NCBI RefSeq assembly: GCF_000307875.1
Contig: NZ_AJLS01000034.1
Span: 1-64,000 of the forward strand
From: Neobacillus bataviensis LMG 21833
GTDB lineage: Bacteria > Bacillota > Bacilli > Bacillales > Cytobacillaceae
DNA length: 64,000 nucleotides
Reading direction: 5' to 3'
Below are positions 43,196 to 51,808 of this stretch, piece by piece. The notes under the pieces were generated by a model, which saw nothing but the letters and a program-made list of their open reading frames with translations, ran no database searches and was not told the DNA's origin. Both the position numbers and the translations under genes were made by a program. Positions within the stretch are counted from its first letter, which is position 1. Every line of letters begins with the position of its first letter.

Positions 43196-44101
43196 CTACT
43201 CTTCTAGAAAAATATCTTCGAGTGATGGCTCATCTACTCCAACACGCAGAACATCGGCCCGGCACTGCTGAATAGCACGAATAATTTCAGCAATCTTTCT
43301 CTCATCCTTTACCGTAATCATTACATAGGGATCCTTAATCTCGAGGTCGGTTCCAGCTGACTCCAGCCACTTGTGTAACTTCACCTGTTCAGATACCGGT
43401 ATTGGGGAATGCTTAATCTTCACCTTTATGGTTGACCGATAGAAGGCTCTTAGCTCATCCATAGTTCCGCAATTGACAATCTGTCCGTCTTTCATAATCG
43501 CAATCTGTGTACATAGTTTTTCAACTTCCGCTAGATTGTGAGAGGTCATGAAAACGGTCTTCCCTCTTTTTTGCAGCGCTCGGATCAGCTTATGAATATG
43601 GAGGACAGATTCTGCATCTAAACCGGAAGTCGGCTCATCAAGGAAAATGAGCTCCGGATCATGAATAATGGCGAGCGCAATCCCCAGTTTCTTTTTCATC
43701 CCAAATGAGAATTTAGCCACTTTTTTTCGTGCATGGGCTTCCAAACCAACCAAGGTTAAAACCTCCCGGCACCATTCCTGTCCCGCCTGTTTTCCCGATA
43801 GGGCTGATAGAAATTTCAGGTGCTCCATGGCGGTTAAGGATCCATATAAAGTGGAGTAATCAGGCATAACCCCAATCCGTTTCTTCACCTGATTATTTGG
43901 ACCCTCTACCCCTAATAGTGAGTAAGTTCCAGAACTCGGATGAATAATGCCGGTTAACATATTAATAAAAGTAGATTTACCTGCTCCGTTTCTTCCTAAG
44001 AAACCAAAGATTTCGCCCTTTTTCACAATCAGATCAATACCTCTTATGATTGAAACGGAACCATACGATTTCGCCAATTGCTTTGTTTGTATCGCATTCA
44101 T
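43196..44101 (-). CDS. ABC transporter ATP-binding protein (BcrA/NatA type)
   Basis: A 301-aa ATPase. Walker A is in GFLGRNGAGKSTFINML (about 38-48), the signature is FSFGMKKKLGIA, Walker B is LIFLDEPTSGLD, and the switch is MTSHNL. A C-terminal extension of about 80 aa is typical of the drug/antibiotic exporter subfamily. The start is the ATG at 44101, 7 nt after AGGAGGG, overlapping the permease stop (TGATG). Divergently placed from a two-component system, which probably controls it. Confidence 0.93.
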   Translation of the reverse strand: MNAIQTKQLAKSYGSVSIIRGIDLIVKKGEIFGFLGRNGAGKSTFINMLTGIIHPSSGTYSLLGVEGPNNQVKKRIGVMPDYSTLYGSLTAMEHLKFLSALSGKQAGQEWCREVLTLVGLEAHARKKVAKFSFGMKKKLGIALAIIHDPELIFLDEPTSGLDAESVLHIHKLIRALQKRGKTVFMTSHNLAEVEKLCTQIAIMKDGQIVNCGTMDELRAFYRSTIKVKIKHSPIPVSEQVKLHKWLESAGTDLEIKDPYVMITVKDERKIAEIIRAIQQCRADVLRVGVDEPSLEDIFLEE

Positions 44102-44790
44102 CAACATTCCCTCCTGTTAAAAACGAAATTAGCGAAAAAGAGCATCATCCCTGCTAAAAGAAAAATCACTAAAAAGGTAAAATCTTCTCGCTCCAAATAA
44201 TAAAACGGGGTTATAAACTTCGCCCATTTCACCCAAATATTAGACGTAAACACAAGCCAAAACCCTAAAATAGGAAGGGTCAATCCCGCCACGACTCCTA
44301 AAAACATGGTGAGCCCTGGCTTAGGGATGAGGACCGAGAGCAGAATGGTGAAAGCAATTTGACACGTGACCAAACTGATTGTCTGTGAAAAAATAAAAAG
44401 ATCAATCTTTCGGGCAAAAATACTAATAAGTACAAATGAAATCGTTATACAACTAATCCAAAACAGCCAAATACCGAAAAACTTTCCCACTAAAATAGAG
44501 GTTCTAGACGTTCTTGTCACTAAAAATCGTATCGTGCGTTCGTGTGTCTCCCTGTTGATGGTATCATGTGAGAGACCTGCAATAAATAATTGGCCGAAGA
44601 GAAACAGCAGCGCCAAAAGGCCAATCGTATGAATATTTTCGGCCTCCTTTGCTGAAAGGTCAATCCCCGACATTAATATATTGGCAAACTTTGCTGAATA
44701 ATAAGAAGTGACGAGTAAGATCATAATAACAATAAACGATTTTACTCCTTTGAATAAGTTCAAAAATTCCCTTTTCCCCATCACATACAT
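44101..44790 (-). CDS. ABC-2 type transporter permease
   Basis: A 229-aa protein with six hydrophobic segments. The polar loop INRETHERTIRFLVTRTSRTSILVGKFFG is typical of ABC-2/NatB permeases. It pairs with the following ATPase, whose start codon overlaps its stop codon. AAGGGG lies 9 nt before ATG 44790. Substrate unknown; similar modules confer peptide antibiotic resistance or export sodium. Confidence 0.88.
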   Translation of the reverse strand: MYVMGKREFLNLFKGVKSFIVIMILLVTSYYSAKFANILMSGIDLSAKEAENIHTIGLLALLFLFGQLFIAGLSHDTINRETHERTIRFLVTRTSRTSILVGKFFGIWLFWISCITISFVLISIFARKIDLFIFSQTISLVTCQIAFTILLSVLIPKPGLTMFLGVVAGLTLPILGFWLVFTSNIWVKWAKFITPFYYLEREDFTFLVIFLLAGMMLFFANFVFNRREC

Positions 44791-44884
44791 ACTTTTTTAC
44801 CCCTTTCTTCCTTCACTCTACTGTTACTCATTTTTCTATTTACCATAAGTATAGTTTTCCTTTCTTAATCCCGGTAAAAATCCA

Positions 44885-44901
44885 CCTTAATTTTTCCTTA
44901 A
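44885..44901 (+). promoter_or_regulatory. Possible response regulator box (CCTTAA direct repeat)
   Basis: CCTTAA occurs at 44885 and 44896, 11 bp apart, in the gap between the ABC operon and the two-component genes. Direct repeats with one-turn spacing are typical of OmpR/PhoB-type regulators. Confidence 0.4.
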
Positions 44902-44967
44902 TTCCTAGATTATTAGCAATTGAATGATATGATTATTTTATAGATTAAATAGAATAGGAGTTTCGTT

Positions 44968-45684
44968 ATGCACGAGCCACGCTTATTAATTGTCGATGAT
45001 GAGAAAGCCATTTTACATATGTTAACCACCATCCTAAAAAAGGAAGCATTTCACTTGATTGATACAGCAGGTACAGCTGAGGACGCTCTTGCCCTATGCC
45101 AGAAAAAACGATATGATCTCATCCTTTTGGACGTGATGCTTCCTAATCGAAGCGGGTTTGAGATTTGTCCGCTCATTAGAGAAACGACCGATGCACCCAT
45201 CTTCTTTCTAACAGCACGATCAACAGATTTAGATAAACTTTCGGGCTTTGCATTAGGGGCGGATGATTATATTACAAAACCCTTCAATCCCCTTGAAGTG
45301 GTTGCTAGGATTAAAGCTCATTTACGGCGTCACACAGGAAAAGCCACTCATCCTTCTAAAACGGACTACCAATACGGCTCTCTTCATGTAAACACCCTTT
45401 CTGGAGAAGTGTCCATACATGGAGGGACCGTAGAATTACCTGCTCAGGTCTATCAGCTCCTGCTTTTCTTTTGTAAACATCCCAATCAGCTTTTTAGTAA
45501 AAGTCAGATCTATGAAAATGTATGGGGCGAAGAGTTTCTTGGCGAGGATAATACCGTTATGGTTCATATTCGTAAGCTTCGCGAAAAAATCGAAGACAAT
45601 CCGGGCAAGCCGCAGCAGATTATGACCGTAAGAGGGTTAGGCTATAAATTTGTCCCTGATGGTGGCAGTCATGAACATCCATAA
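44968..45684 (+). CDS. OmpR/PhoB-family response regulator
   Basis: A 238-aa regulator. The receiver domain (about 4-118) has the acidic pair Asp10-Asp11, phosphoacceptor Asp55 (LILLDVMLP) and a conserved Lys in YITKPFNP. The C-terminal winged helix (about 135-232) includes DNTVMVHIRKLREKIEDNP and TVRGLGYKF. AGGAG precedes the ATG. It overlaps the kinase gene by 14 nt. The likely target is the divergent ABC operon. Confidence 0.95.
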   Translation: MHEPRLLIVDDEKAILHMLTTILKKEAFHLIDTAGTAEDALALCQKKRYDLILLDVMLPNRSGFEICPLIRETTDAPIFFLTARSTDLDKLSGFALGADDYITKPFNPLEVVARIKAHLRRHTGKATHPSKTDYQYGSLHVNTLSGEVSIHGGTVELPAQVYQLLLFFCKHPNQLFSKSQIYENVWGEEFLGEDNTVMVHIRKLREKIEDNPGKPQQIMTVRGLGYKFVPDGGSHEHP

Positions 45685-47413
45685 ACGATTTTTGATACAG
45701 TTTTTTATCCAGTTGATTCTTCTCTTTATCCTGTTTTTCTGTATATTAATCTTCATTTGGGGAATCATTGGCTTTGCGATAATGAAAGATGAAGTCACAC
45801 AGGATTTAGCTAAGGCAGATAACACGTTTTTTTCAAACCGAATTACGATAAAAGAAAATAAAACGACCTTTGATACAGAATTAACACAGCTGGTGTCAAA
45901 TCAAAAGGGCTGGCTTCTTGTCCTTACTAAAAAAGGCGAGGTAATTGGATCTTACCACGCTCCCGAACAGGTCCCTCTCCATTTTTCACAAAGCGAACTG
46001 GCGGTTTTACTGTTGCAAGATGGCTCTGCTTCCGTTGAATACTCCCATTGGCTGGTGAACGAAACAGAAGCTAAACCTTATTTGCTTTTATTCGGAAGGA
46101 AGAATGCGGAGACTGAATTATTAAATGAAATCAAGACTGGCATCGATTGGAATCATCAACAACTCCACCTTACAGGGGAGATCCTTCAAAAGCTGAAAAA
46201 AGAAAATGCCTGGGTACAGTTAATTGATTCTAAGGGAAAAGTGGTTGACCACGTTGGGGTAGAAAAGAATACCGATGCCAATCCCTATTCCCTTCAGAAA
46301 CTTCATCACTTAGCAAACAAAAAATCTGACTCCATTGACGCATACCATGATGCCCAGTCAAAACAGACCGTCATTGTAGGGATACAAGATTCCATTTCAC
46401 CGCTAAATCGTGAGATAAGTTTGGTTAAAACGTTGAGCAAAGGTTTCGTTGTCATTCCAATCCTATTACTTCTGCTGTTACTGATGGCGACATTTTGGTA
46501 TGCACGTAAATTCGGGGTTCCCTTGATTACGATGATGAAATGGATTCAAAATCTTGGAAACGGTGTATTTGAACAGCCTTATGATCTTCATCAGCACCTA
46601 GTCATGTTAAATAAAAAAGGGAAACTAAAAAGGAAATACCGTTTATACAAGGAGTTCATCGCCACCCTTTCACAATTAACGGCTACTTTAAAAGAAAACG
46701 AAACACAAAGGCTAAAAATGACACAAACACGGGAGGAATGGATTAGCGGCATTTCCCATGACTTAAAAACACCACTATCCTCGATTTCCGGTTATGCACA
46801 AATGATGGAATCCGACCACTATTCCTGGACACCAGAGGAGACAAGAGAATTCGCCGGGATCATAACGCAAAAGTCAACCTATATGATGGACTTACTAGAA
46901 GATTTAACCTTAACGTATCGCTTAAAAAATCAAGCTTTGCCACTGGCAACTGAAAAGGTAGATATGAATGAATTTATCCGCCGAACCATTATCCAATTTA
47001 TCAATGACCCAGCCAATAATGAGTTCGAATTCAACTTCCATCCATATAATGAAGCCATTTTTGCAATGATCGATCCTAAATGGTTCCAGCGGGTTATTGA
47101 TAACCTGCTCACCAATGCTTGTAAATATAATCCTTCGGGTACAAAGGTTACCATCTCGATTTCATCCATTGAACAGCACCTGATGACGATTTCCATTGAA
47201 GATGATGGCATTGGCATGGACAAAGAAACACTTAATAACCTGTTTACCCGCTATTATCGAGGCACGAATACAAGCGACTCTGGCAGTGGAACTGGACTTG
47301 GAATGGCGATTACCAAACAATTAGTCCAGCTGCACGGCGGATCAATTAATGTAAAAAGCACACCTCACATGGGCACAATTGTCCGTATCCTTATTCCTTT
47401 GAAGCAAATGTGA
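45671..47413 (+). CDS. Membrane sensor histidine kinase
   Basis: A 580-aa kinase. A first membrane helix (about 8-38), an extracytoplasmic region of about 220 aa, and a second helix (about 258-280) form the sensor. The phosphoacceptor His is near 363 in GISHDLKTPLSS, and the ATPase domain contains NLLTNACKYNPSG, DDGIGMD and GSGTGLGMAI. I use ATG 45671 with GGTGG upstream; the frame opens at 45650. Large sensor domain, so it reads an external signal. Confidence 0.93.
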   Translation: MNIHKRFLIQFFIQLILLFILFFCILIFIWGIIGFAIMKDEVTQDLAKADNTFFSNRITIKENKTTFDTELTQLVSNQKGWLLVLTKKGEVIGSYHAPEQVPLHFSQSELAVLLLQDGSASVEYSHWLVNETEAKPYLLLFGRKNAETELLNEIKTGIDWNHQQLHLTGEILQKLKKENAWVQLIDSKGKVVDHVGVEKNTDANPYSLQKLHHLANKKSDSIDAYHDAQSKQTVIVGIQDSISPLNREISLVKTLSKGFVVIPILLLLLLLMATFWYARKFGVPLITMMKWIQNLGNGVFEQPYDLHQHLVMLNKKGKLKRKYRLYKEFIATLSQLTATLKENETQRLKMTQTREEWISGISHDLKTPLSSISGYAQMMESDHYSWTPEETREFAGIITQKSTYMMDLLEDLTLTYRLKNQALPLATEKVDMNEFIRRTIIQFINDPANNEFEFNFHPYNEAIFAMIDPKWFQRVIDNLLTNACKYNPSGTKVTISISSIEQHLMTISIEDDGIGMDKETLNNLFTRYYRGTNTSDSGSGTGLGMAITKQLVQLHGGSINVKSTPHMGTIVRILIPLKQM

Positions 47414-47520
47414 GGTAAGTGAACGGTTCTTATGCTTTTCTAATGGAAACACAAGAACTGTTCGCTTTAATTCTTTCCAACGTCTCATTTATTTGTTTAT
47501 AATAATTCCGAGGTGAAAAT

Positions 47521-48072
47521 ATGGCACGCGAACGTAAATTTTCTAAGGATGAGTTATTCCATGAAACGAAACAGCTTCTTCTCAAACAGGGATATGATGG
47601 ATTTACCTTTGGTTTGCTAGCTGATTCTTTACACGTATCTAGAGGCGCCCTTTATAAATACTTTGAAAATAAAGATGAACTCCTCACAAATTTTGTCTTT
47701 TATGAAATGGATCAATTTCTTCTTCAGTTAAAACAAATAGACGCTCAACAGGGATTTGAAGCACAATTTGATTTCCTTTTACAGCTTATATTCAGCCATT
47801 CCGATATTCAAAAGCTAATTAAGGTGGGCCAGCAGATTCCAAACAATGAAAAAAAGTTTGGTAAACTCCATTTCGATATGTATCAGTACTTACAAGGTTT
47901 CATAGAATTAGGTAAAGAAGAAGGGAAGCTTAAACCTCACATTCCAAACGCTGTGATTTTGGGATATATTTTTCAATCAGTCGCCATCCCAAATCATTTT
48001 GACATCCCTACTTCGGTATGGGTCAGCTCCATAAAGGAAATAATCCGTCACGGAATGTTCACAAATAAGTAA
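47521..48072 (+). CDS. TetR family transcriptional regulator of the MMPL exporter
   Basis: A 183-aa TetR repressor. Its HTH (about 10-55) contains GFTFGLLADSLHVSRGALYKYFENKDELL. It sits directly before the MMPL transporter gene. The gap between them holds a long inverted repeat and a 22-bp palindrome that share the TGACAC/TGTTAC elements, likely its operators. CGAGGTG lies 7 nt before the ATG. Confidence 0.9.
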   Translation: MARERKFSKDELFHETKQLLLKQGYDGFTFGLLADSLHVSRGALYKYFENKDELLTNFVFYEMDQFLLQLKQIDAQQGFEAQFDFLLQLIFSHSDIQKLIKVGQQIPNNEKKFGKLHFDMYQYLQGFIELGKEEGKLKPHIPNAVILGYIFQSVAIPNHFDIPTSVWVSSIKEIIRHGMFTNK

Positions 48073-48130
48073 ATTGACACTCATGTTACTTTAAAAGATA
48101 ATAGTAGTAACAATAGTGTCAATTTATTTT
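48071..48130 (+). terminator. Large hairpin: terminator and candidate TetR operators
   Basis: AAATTGACACT (48071-48081) pairs with AGTGTCAATTT (48115-48125). TGTTACT (48084-48090) pairs with AGTAACA (48106-48112), with a 2x2 internal loop. ATTTTT follows. Each arm also contains GACAC-N2-ATGTTAC or its complement, matching the palindrome at 48136-48157. Confidence 0.7.
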
Positions 48131-48135
48131 TCCCC

Positions 48136-48157
48136 AAAGTAACACATGTGTCACTTT
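48136..48157. promoter_or_regulatory. Probable TetR operator before the MMPL gene
   Basis: A 22-bp near-perfect palindrome centred on ACATGT: AAAGTAACACA then TGTGTCACTTT, one mismatch per half. It lies 36 bp before the MMPL start codon. Confidence 0.65.
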
Positions 48158-48193
48158 CAATTATTACATGATGAAGGGAGTATCAGAAAACAG

Positions 48194-50302
48194 ATGAAAT
48201 CATTCTTACAAGCTATTACGGATAAGGTTTCCACTAAAAAAGGGATGTGGATTACCCTTGCTTCCTGGTTAATCATTACTATTGTCTTAGCCATGTTTGC
48301 ACCAAGTGCCAAGGATTATGAGGTGTCTAGAATTGATTCCCTTCCGGACGATGCAAAATCTGTCATCGCTCAAAAAAAAATGGATCAATATTTTCCTAAT
48401 AATGAAGGCACACCCGCAATTTTAGTGTTCCAATCTAAAGATGGCGAAGTAGAAATCAAAAAGGTTAGTGCCGTATTAGACAAAATCAAGAGTGAAAAGG
48501 TTAAAGGAATCGATCAAATCATTCCAATCGCCGCCTTACCGCCTCAAGCAGCGGCTGGCTTCTTCTCGGATGATAAAACGACAGCCATTATTCCGTTAAC
48601 GTTTGAGGCCTCTTTCGAAACGAAGGAAATACGAGAATCGTTACGACAAGTGAAAAAGATTGTTGCAGATTCCTCGGATTTAACCTTATATGTGACAGGT
48701 CCTGCGGGAATCGCCACCGACTCACTCGACCTATTTTCCCGTGCCGATGTGGTTCTTATTTTATCAACAGTTGGTTTAATCTTAATTCTCTTAATTGTGA
48801 TTTACCGGTCACCATTATTAGCGTTAATACCATTGTTAGCGGCAGTTTTTGTTTATGAGGTCGTCAATCAAATCCTAGGAATCATGGGAAAAGCCGGCCT
48901 TGCCCTTAGCAATCAAACCATTTCGATTATGTCGATTCTCTTATTTGCCGCGATGATTGATTATTCCTTATTTGTCTTTTCTCGTTATCGTGAAGAACTA
49001 ACGAATCATGAAAGTAAATTTGATGCGATGAAAGAAGCGATGCGCGAAACAGGAATGCCTGTCTTCTTTTCCGGGGGTACGGTTTTAGCGGCTATGCTTG
49101 TATTATTCTTTGCTCAATTTGGCGACTATCAAAATTTCGCCCCGACCTTCGCTACCGCAATGGCCGTGATTATGCTGGCATCGATTACACTTGTGCCCGC
49201 CTTATTTACCCTTTTTGGCAGAAAATCCTTTTGGCCTAAGATTCCAAAAGCGGGTGTTCATACAGCTAATCAGCATGTTCTCTGGGGGAAAATTGGCCGT
49301 TTCGTGACCAAAAAGCCCGGCCTATCTGTTGCAGTCATTAGTATTTTCTTACTGTTAGCAGCAAGTAATCTATTTAATTTAAAATATGAATTCGATACGA
49401 TGAAATCTTTCCCTAAAGATATGCCTTCCCGCGAAGGGTATGAAATATTGGTTGAGAAGTTTGAGGTAGGTGATCTAGCGCCCACTTCTGTATTATTTGA
49501 ATCGTCTGAGCCTGTTACTGTGGAACAACAAGAAACATTACGGAAAGCACTTGCTGAACAACCGCTTGTCAGCAACGTTCGGGTTGGCGGAACAACTAAA
49601 GACAATCAAGTCCTTTATTACAGCCTGACGTTTAAAGAAAATCCGTATGACGTGAAGACGATTGATGCACTGGAAAAAATTATAAATAAGGGTAAAAAGT
49701 TAACGGCTGACACCGGGCTTGACGGAAAACTCTATTTTGCAGGTGAAACAGCTGTAAAAGTGGATGACCGCGCCGTTAACGACAGAGATGTTATCGTAAT
49801 CGTTTTGTTGGAAACCATCTTAATCTTTGCCTTATTAATCGTTTTAACCAAATCTATTAAAATGCCTATTTATATGATGGGGACGATTTTAATTTCTTTC
49901 CTTGCAGCATTAGGATTAGGAACATTTTTAAGCAGTTTGTTCTTTGATATTGATACGATTAGCAACCGGGTTCCGCTTTATGCCTTTGTTTTCTTGGTTG
50001 CCCTTGGAATTGATTACAATATCATGCTCATCTCAAGGTTCCAAGAAGAACGTGCCAAACACACTGTTAAGGAAGCAGTGGAAATAGCTGTTGCGAACAC
50101 TGGAGGGGTCATTTCTTCAGCGGGAATTATTCTTGCTGCGACCTTTGCCGTCTTAATGACACAGCCCATCCAGCTATTATTTATATTTGGCTTTATTGTA
50201 GCAGTTGGAATCCTGTTAGATACATTCTTAATTAGAGGCGTCCTGCTGCCAGGATTAATTGTTTTATTAGAAAAAGATAAAAAGGTTAGTGAAAATAGAT
50301 AG
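48194..50302 (+). CDS. MMPL/RND-family transporter (YdfJ/YdgH-like)
   Basis: A 702-aa exporter with twelve membrane helices in two repeats. An extracytoplasmic loop follows TM1 (about 45-180) and another follows TM7. The conserved MMPL motifs are SIMSILLFAAMIDYSLFVFSRYREE in the first half and the matching FVFLVALGIDYNIMLISRFQEE in the second, both with the Asp-Tyr pair used for proton coupling. The substrate may be a lipid or antibiotic; it cannot be predicted. Start ATG 48194, with AAGGGAG 13 nt upstream (rather far). Controlled by the TetR upstream. Confidence 0.92.
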   Translation: MKSFLQAITDKVSTKKGMWITLASWLIITIVLAMFAPSAKDYEVSRIDSLPDDAKSVIAQKKMDQYFPNNEGTPAILVFQSKDGEVEIKKVSAVLDKIKSEKVKGIDQIIPIAALPPQAAAGFFSDDKTTAIIPLTFEASFETKEIRESLRQVKKIVADSSDLTLYVTGPAGIATDSLDLFSRADVVLILSTVGLILILLIVIYRSPLLALIPLLAAVFVYEVVNQILGIMGKAGLALSNQTISIMSILLFAAMIDYSLFVFSRYREELTNHESKFDAMKEAMRETGMPVFFSGGTVLAAMLVLFFAQFGDYQNFAPTFATAMAVIMLASITLVPALFTLFGRKSFWPKIPKAGVHTANQHVLWGKIGRFVTKKPGLSVAVISIFLLLAASNLFNLKYEFDTMKSFPKDMPSREGYEILVEKFEVGDLAPTSVLFESSEPVTVEQQETLRKALAEQPLVSNVRVGGTTKDNQVLYYSLTFKENPYDVKTIDALEKIINKGKKLTADTGLDGKLYFAGETAVKVDDRAVNDRDVIVIVLLETILIFALLIVLTKSIKMPIYMMGTILISFLAALGLGTFLSSLFFDIDTISNRVPLYAFVFLVALGIDYNIMLISRFQEERAKHTVKEAVEIAVANTGGVISSAGIILAATFAVLMTQPIQLLFIFGFIVAVGILLDTFLIRGVLLPGLIVLLEKDKKVSENR

Positions 50303-50317
50303 ACCTTATAAGGAAAG

Positions 50318-50350
50318 GCAGCCAAAAATTTTATTGGCTGCATTTCTTCT
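50318..50350 (+). terminator. Terminator of the MMPL gene
   Basis: GCAGCCAA and TTGGCTGC form an 8-bp stem with an 8-nt loop, then ATTTCTTCTTT. It may work in both directions between convergent genes. Confidence 0.7.
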
Positions 50351-50363
50351 TTAGATCTCCGCT

Positions 50364-51770
50364 TTACGAAGTGAGGGAGCCCTTCAATCGAGGAGTTACA
50401 GACACCCCTTCAAATATCTTTCCCGGATTTAGAATATTGTTCGGGTCAACGGTTGCTTTGATCCCCCTCATAATTGGTAAAAGATCTCCATGTTCTTCCT
50501 GCAAGAAAGCTTTCTTGCCGAGACCAATACCGTGCTCACCCGTGCACGTCCCCCCTTTGGACAACGCAAATCGAACAATTTGTTTATGAACCTCCTCTAC
50601 CTGCTTCCTTTGTTCTTCACTTGTAGGATCCACTGGTAGTACAGCATGATAATTTCCATCGCCCACATGCCCAAAAATGGCTGCATCGAGTCCCTGTTCT
50701 TCGACTACTTTCCTAGTATGCGCTAAAGCATTGGTTAGTTCGGAAAGTGGGACACATACATCCGTTGCCATCATCCCCATCCCCGGATTTGCGGCTAGAA
50801 TAGCAAAGGCTACATGGTGCCTAGCCTCCCAAAGTTGCGCCCTCTTTATGGAGTCATTTTCAAATTCAAATGATTTGCATTGTTCACTGCTGACAATTTC
50901 TTGTGCCATTTCAATGCTGTAGGCTACATCCGGGCCACTGCCGCTAAACTCCAAAAATAGCGTAGGTTCCTCCCGATATGTGGTTTGTTTATATGCATTC
51001 ACGGCCTCTATTGTTTTTTTATCGACTAACTCTATTTTCCCAATTGGAAGACCCGCTTTTAACAGCATAGTGGCTGCTTTCCCAGCCGCTTCGATCGATG
51101 GGAAGGTCGCTTTTACATCACAAATGACCTCCGGAATTCCTTGTAGTTTTAGGATAATTTCCGTAAAGATGCCTAATGTCCCTTCCGAACCGACGAAAAG
51201 GCCAGTTAAATTATAACCCGCTGATGATTTATAGGAATAGCCGCCGCTCCGAATAATCGAACCGTCAGCCAAAACGAGCTCCAATCCAAGCACTTGGTCA
51301 CGCATCACGCCATATTTCACACTATTTGTCCCACTTGCATTCGTTGCTGCCATTCCACCAATGGAAGCGTCTGCTCCGGGATCAATAGGGAAAAATAGAC
51401 CATGCTTCTTCAACGCATGATTGAGCTGATCTCTTGTTACACCGGGCTGTACGGTTACTATAAAATCATCCGGACGTATAGAAATAATTTGATTCATTAA
51501 CGTGAAATTAAGGCTAATTCCCCCATTGACTGGGATGATATGTCCTTCTAGGCTTGTTCCTGCACCAAATGGTACCAACGGAATGGAATGATCATTGGCA
51601 AATTGAACAATCCGGCTTACCTCTTCTTTAGTAATTGGAATTACAACAGCATCCGGCTTGCAGGCAGCGTGATATGCCACCCCTTTACTATGCTGCTCCA
51701 AGACCGTTTCATTAATCGAAACCCTCTCACTATCCCCGATAATACGTAATAACTCATCATATAGCTTCAC
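50364..51770 (-). CDS. FAD-binding 2-hydroxyacid oxidase/dehydrogenase (GlcD/D-lactate dehydrogenase type)
   Basis: A 468-aa flavoprotein, the length of B. subtilis GlcD (470). The N-terminal PCMH-type FAD domain (about 35-215) has VPFGAGTSLEGH and the segment DPGADASIGGMAATNASGTNSVKYG. The C-terminal FAD-oxidase domain ends with GHVGDGNYH and GTCTGEHGIGLGKK. These enzymes oxidise glycolate, D-lactate or other D-2-hydroxyacids to 2-oxoacids. The start is the GTG at 51770 after GGGAGGGGG. It lies 38 nt downstream of the E2 gene on the same strand, so it is probably the last gene of the 2-oxoacid dehydrogenase operon. Confidence 0.9.
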   Translation of the reverse strand: MKLYDELLRIIGDSERVSINETVLEQHSKGVAYHAACKPDAVVIPITKEEVSRIVQFANDHSIPLVPFGAGTSLEGHIIPVNGGISLNFTLMNQIISIRPDDFIVTVQPGVTRDQLNHALKKHGLFFPIDPGADASIGGMAATNASGTNSVKYGVMRDQVLGLELVLADGSIIRSGGYSYKSSAGYNLTGLFVGSEGTLGIFTEIILKLQGIPEVICDVKATFPSIEAAGKAATMLLKAGLPIGKIELVDKKTIEAVNAYKQTTYREEPTLFLEFSGSGPDVAYSIEMAQEIVSSEQCKSFEFENDSIKRAQLWEARHHVAFAILAANPGMGMMATDVCVPLSELTNALAHTRKVVEEQGLDAAIFGHVGDGNYHAVLPVDPTSEEQRKQVEEVHKQIVRFALSKGGTCTGEHGIGLGKKAFLQEEHGDLLPIMRGIKATVDPNNILNPGKIFEGVSVTPRLKGSLTS

Positions 51771-51808
51771 TGTGGAACCCCCTCCCAAAACGGTGCCTGA
51801 CACCCTTT

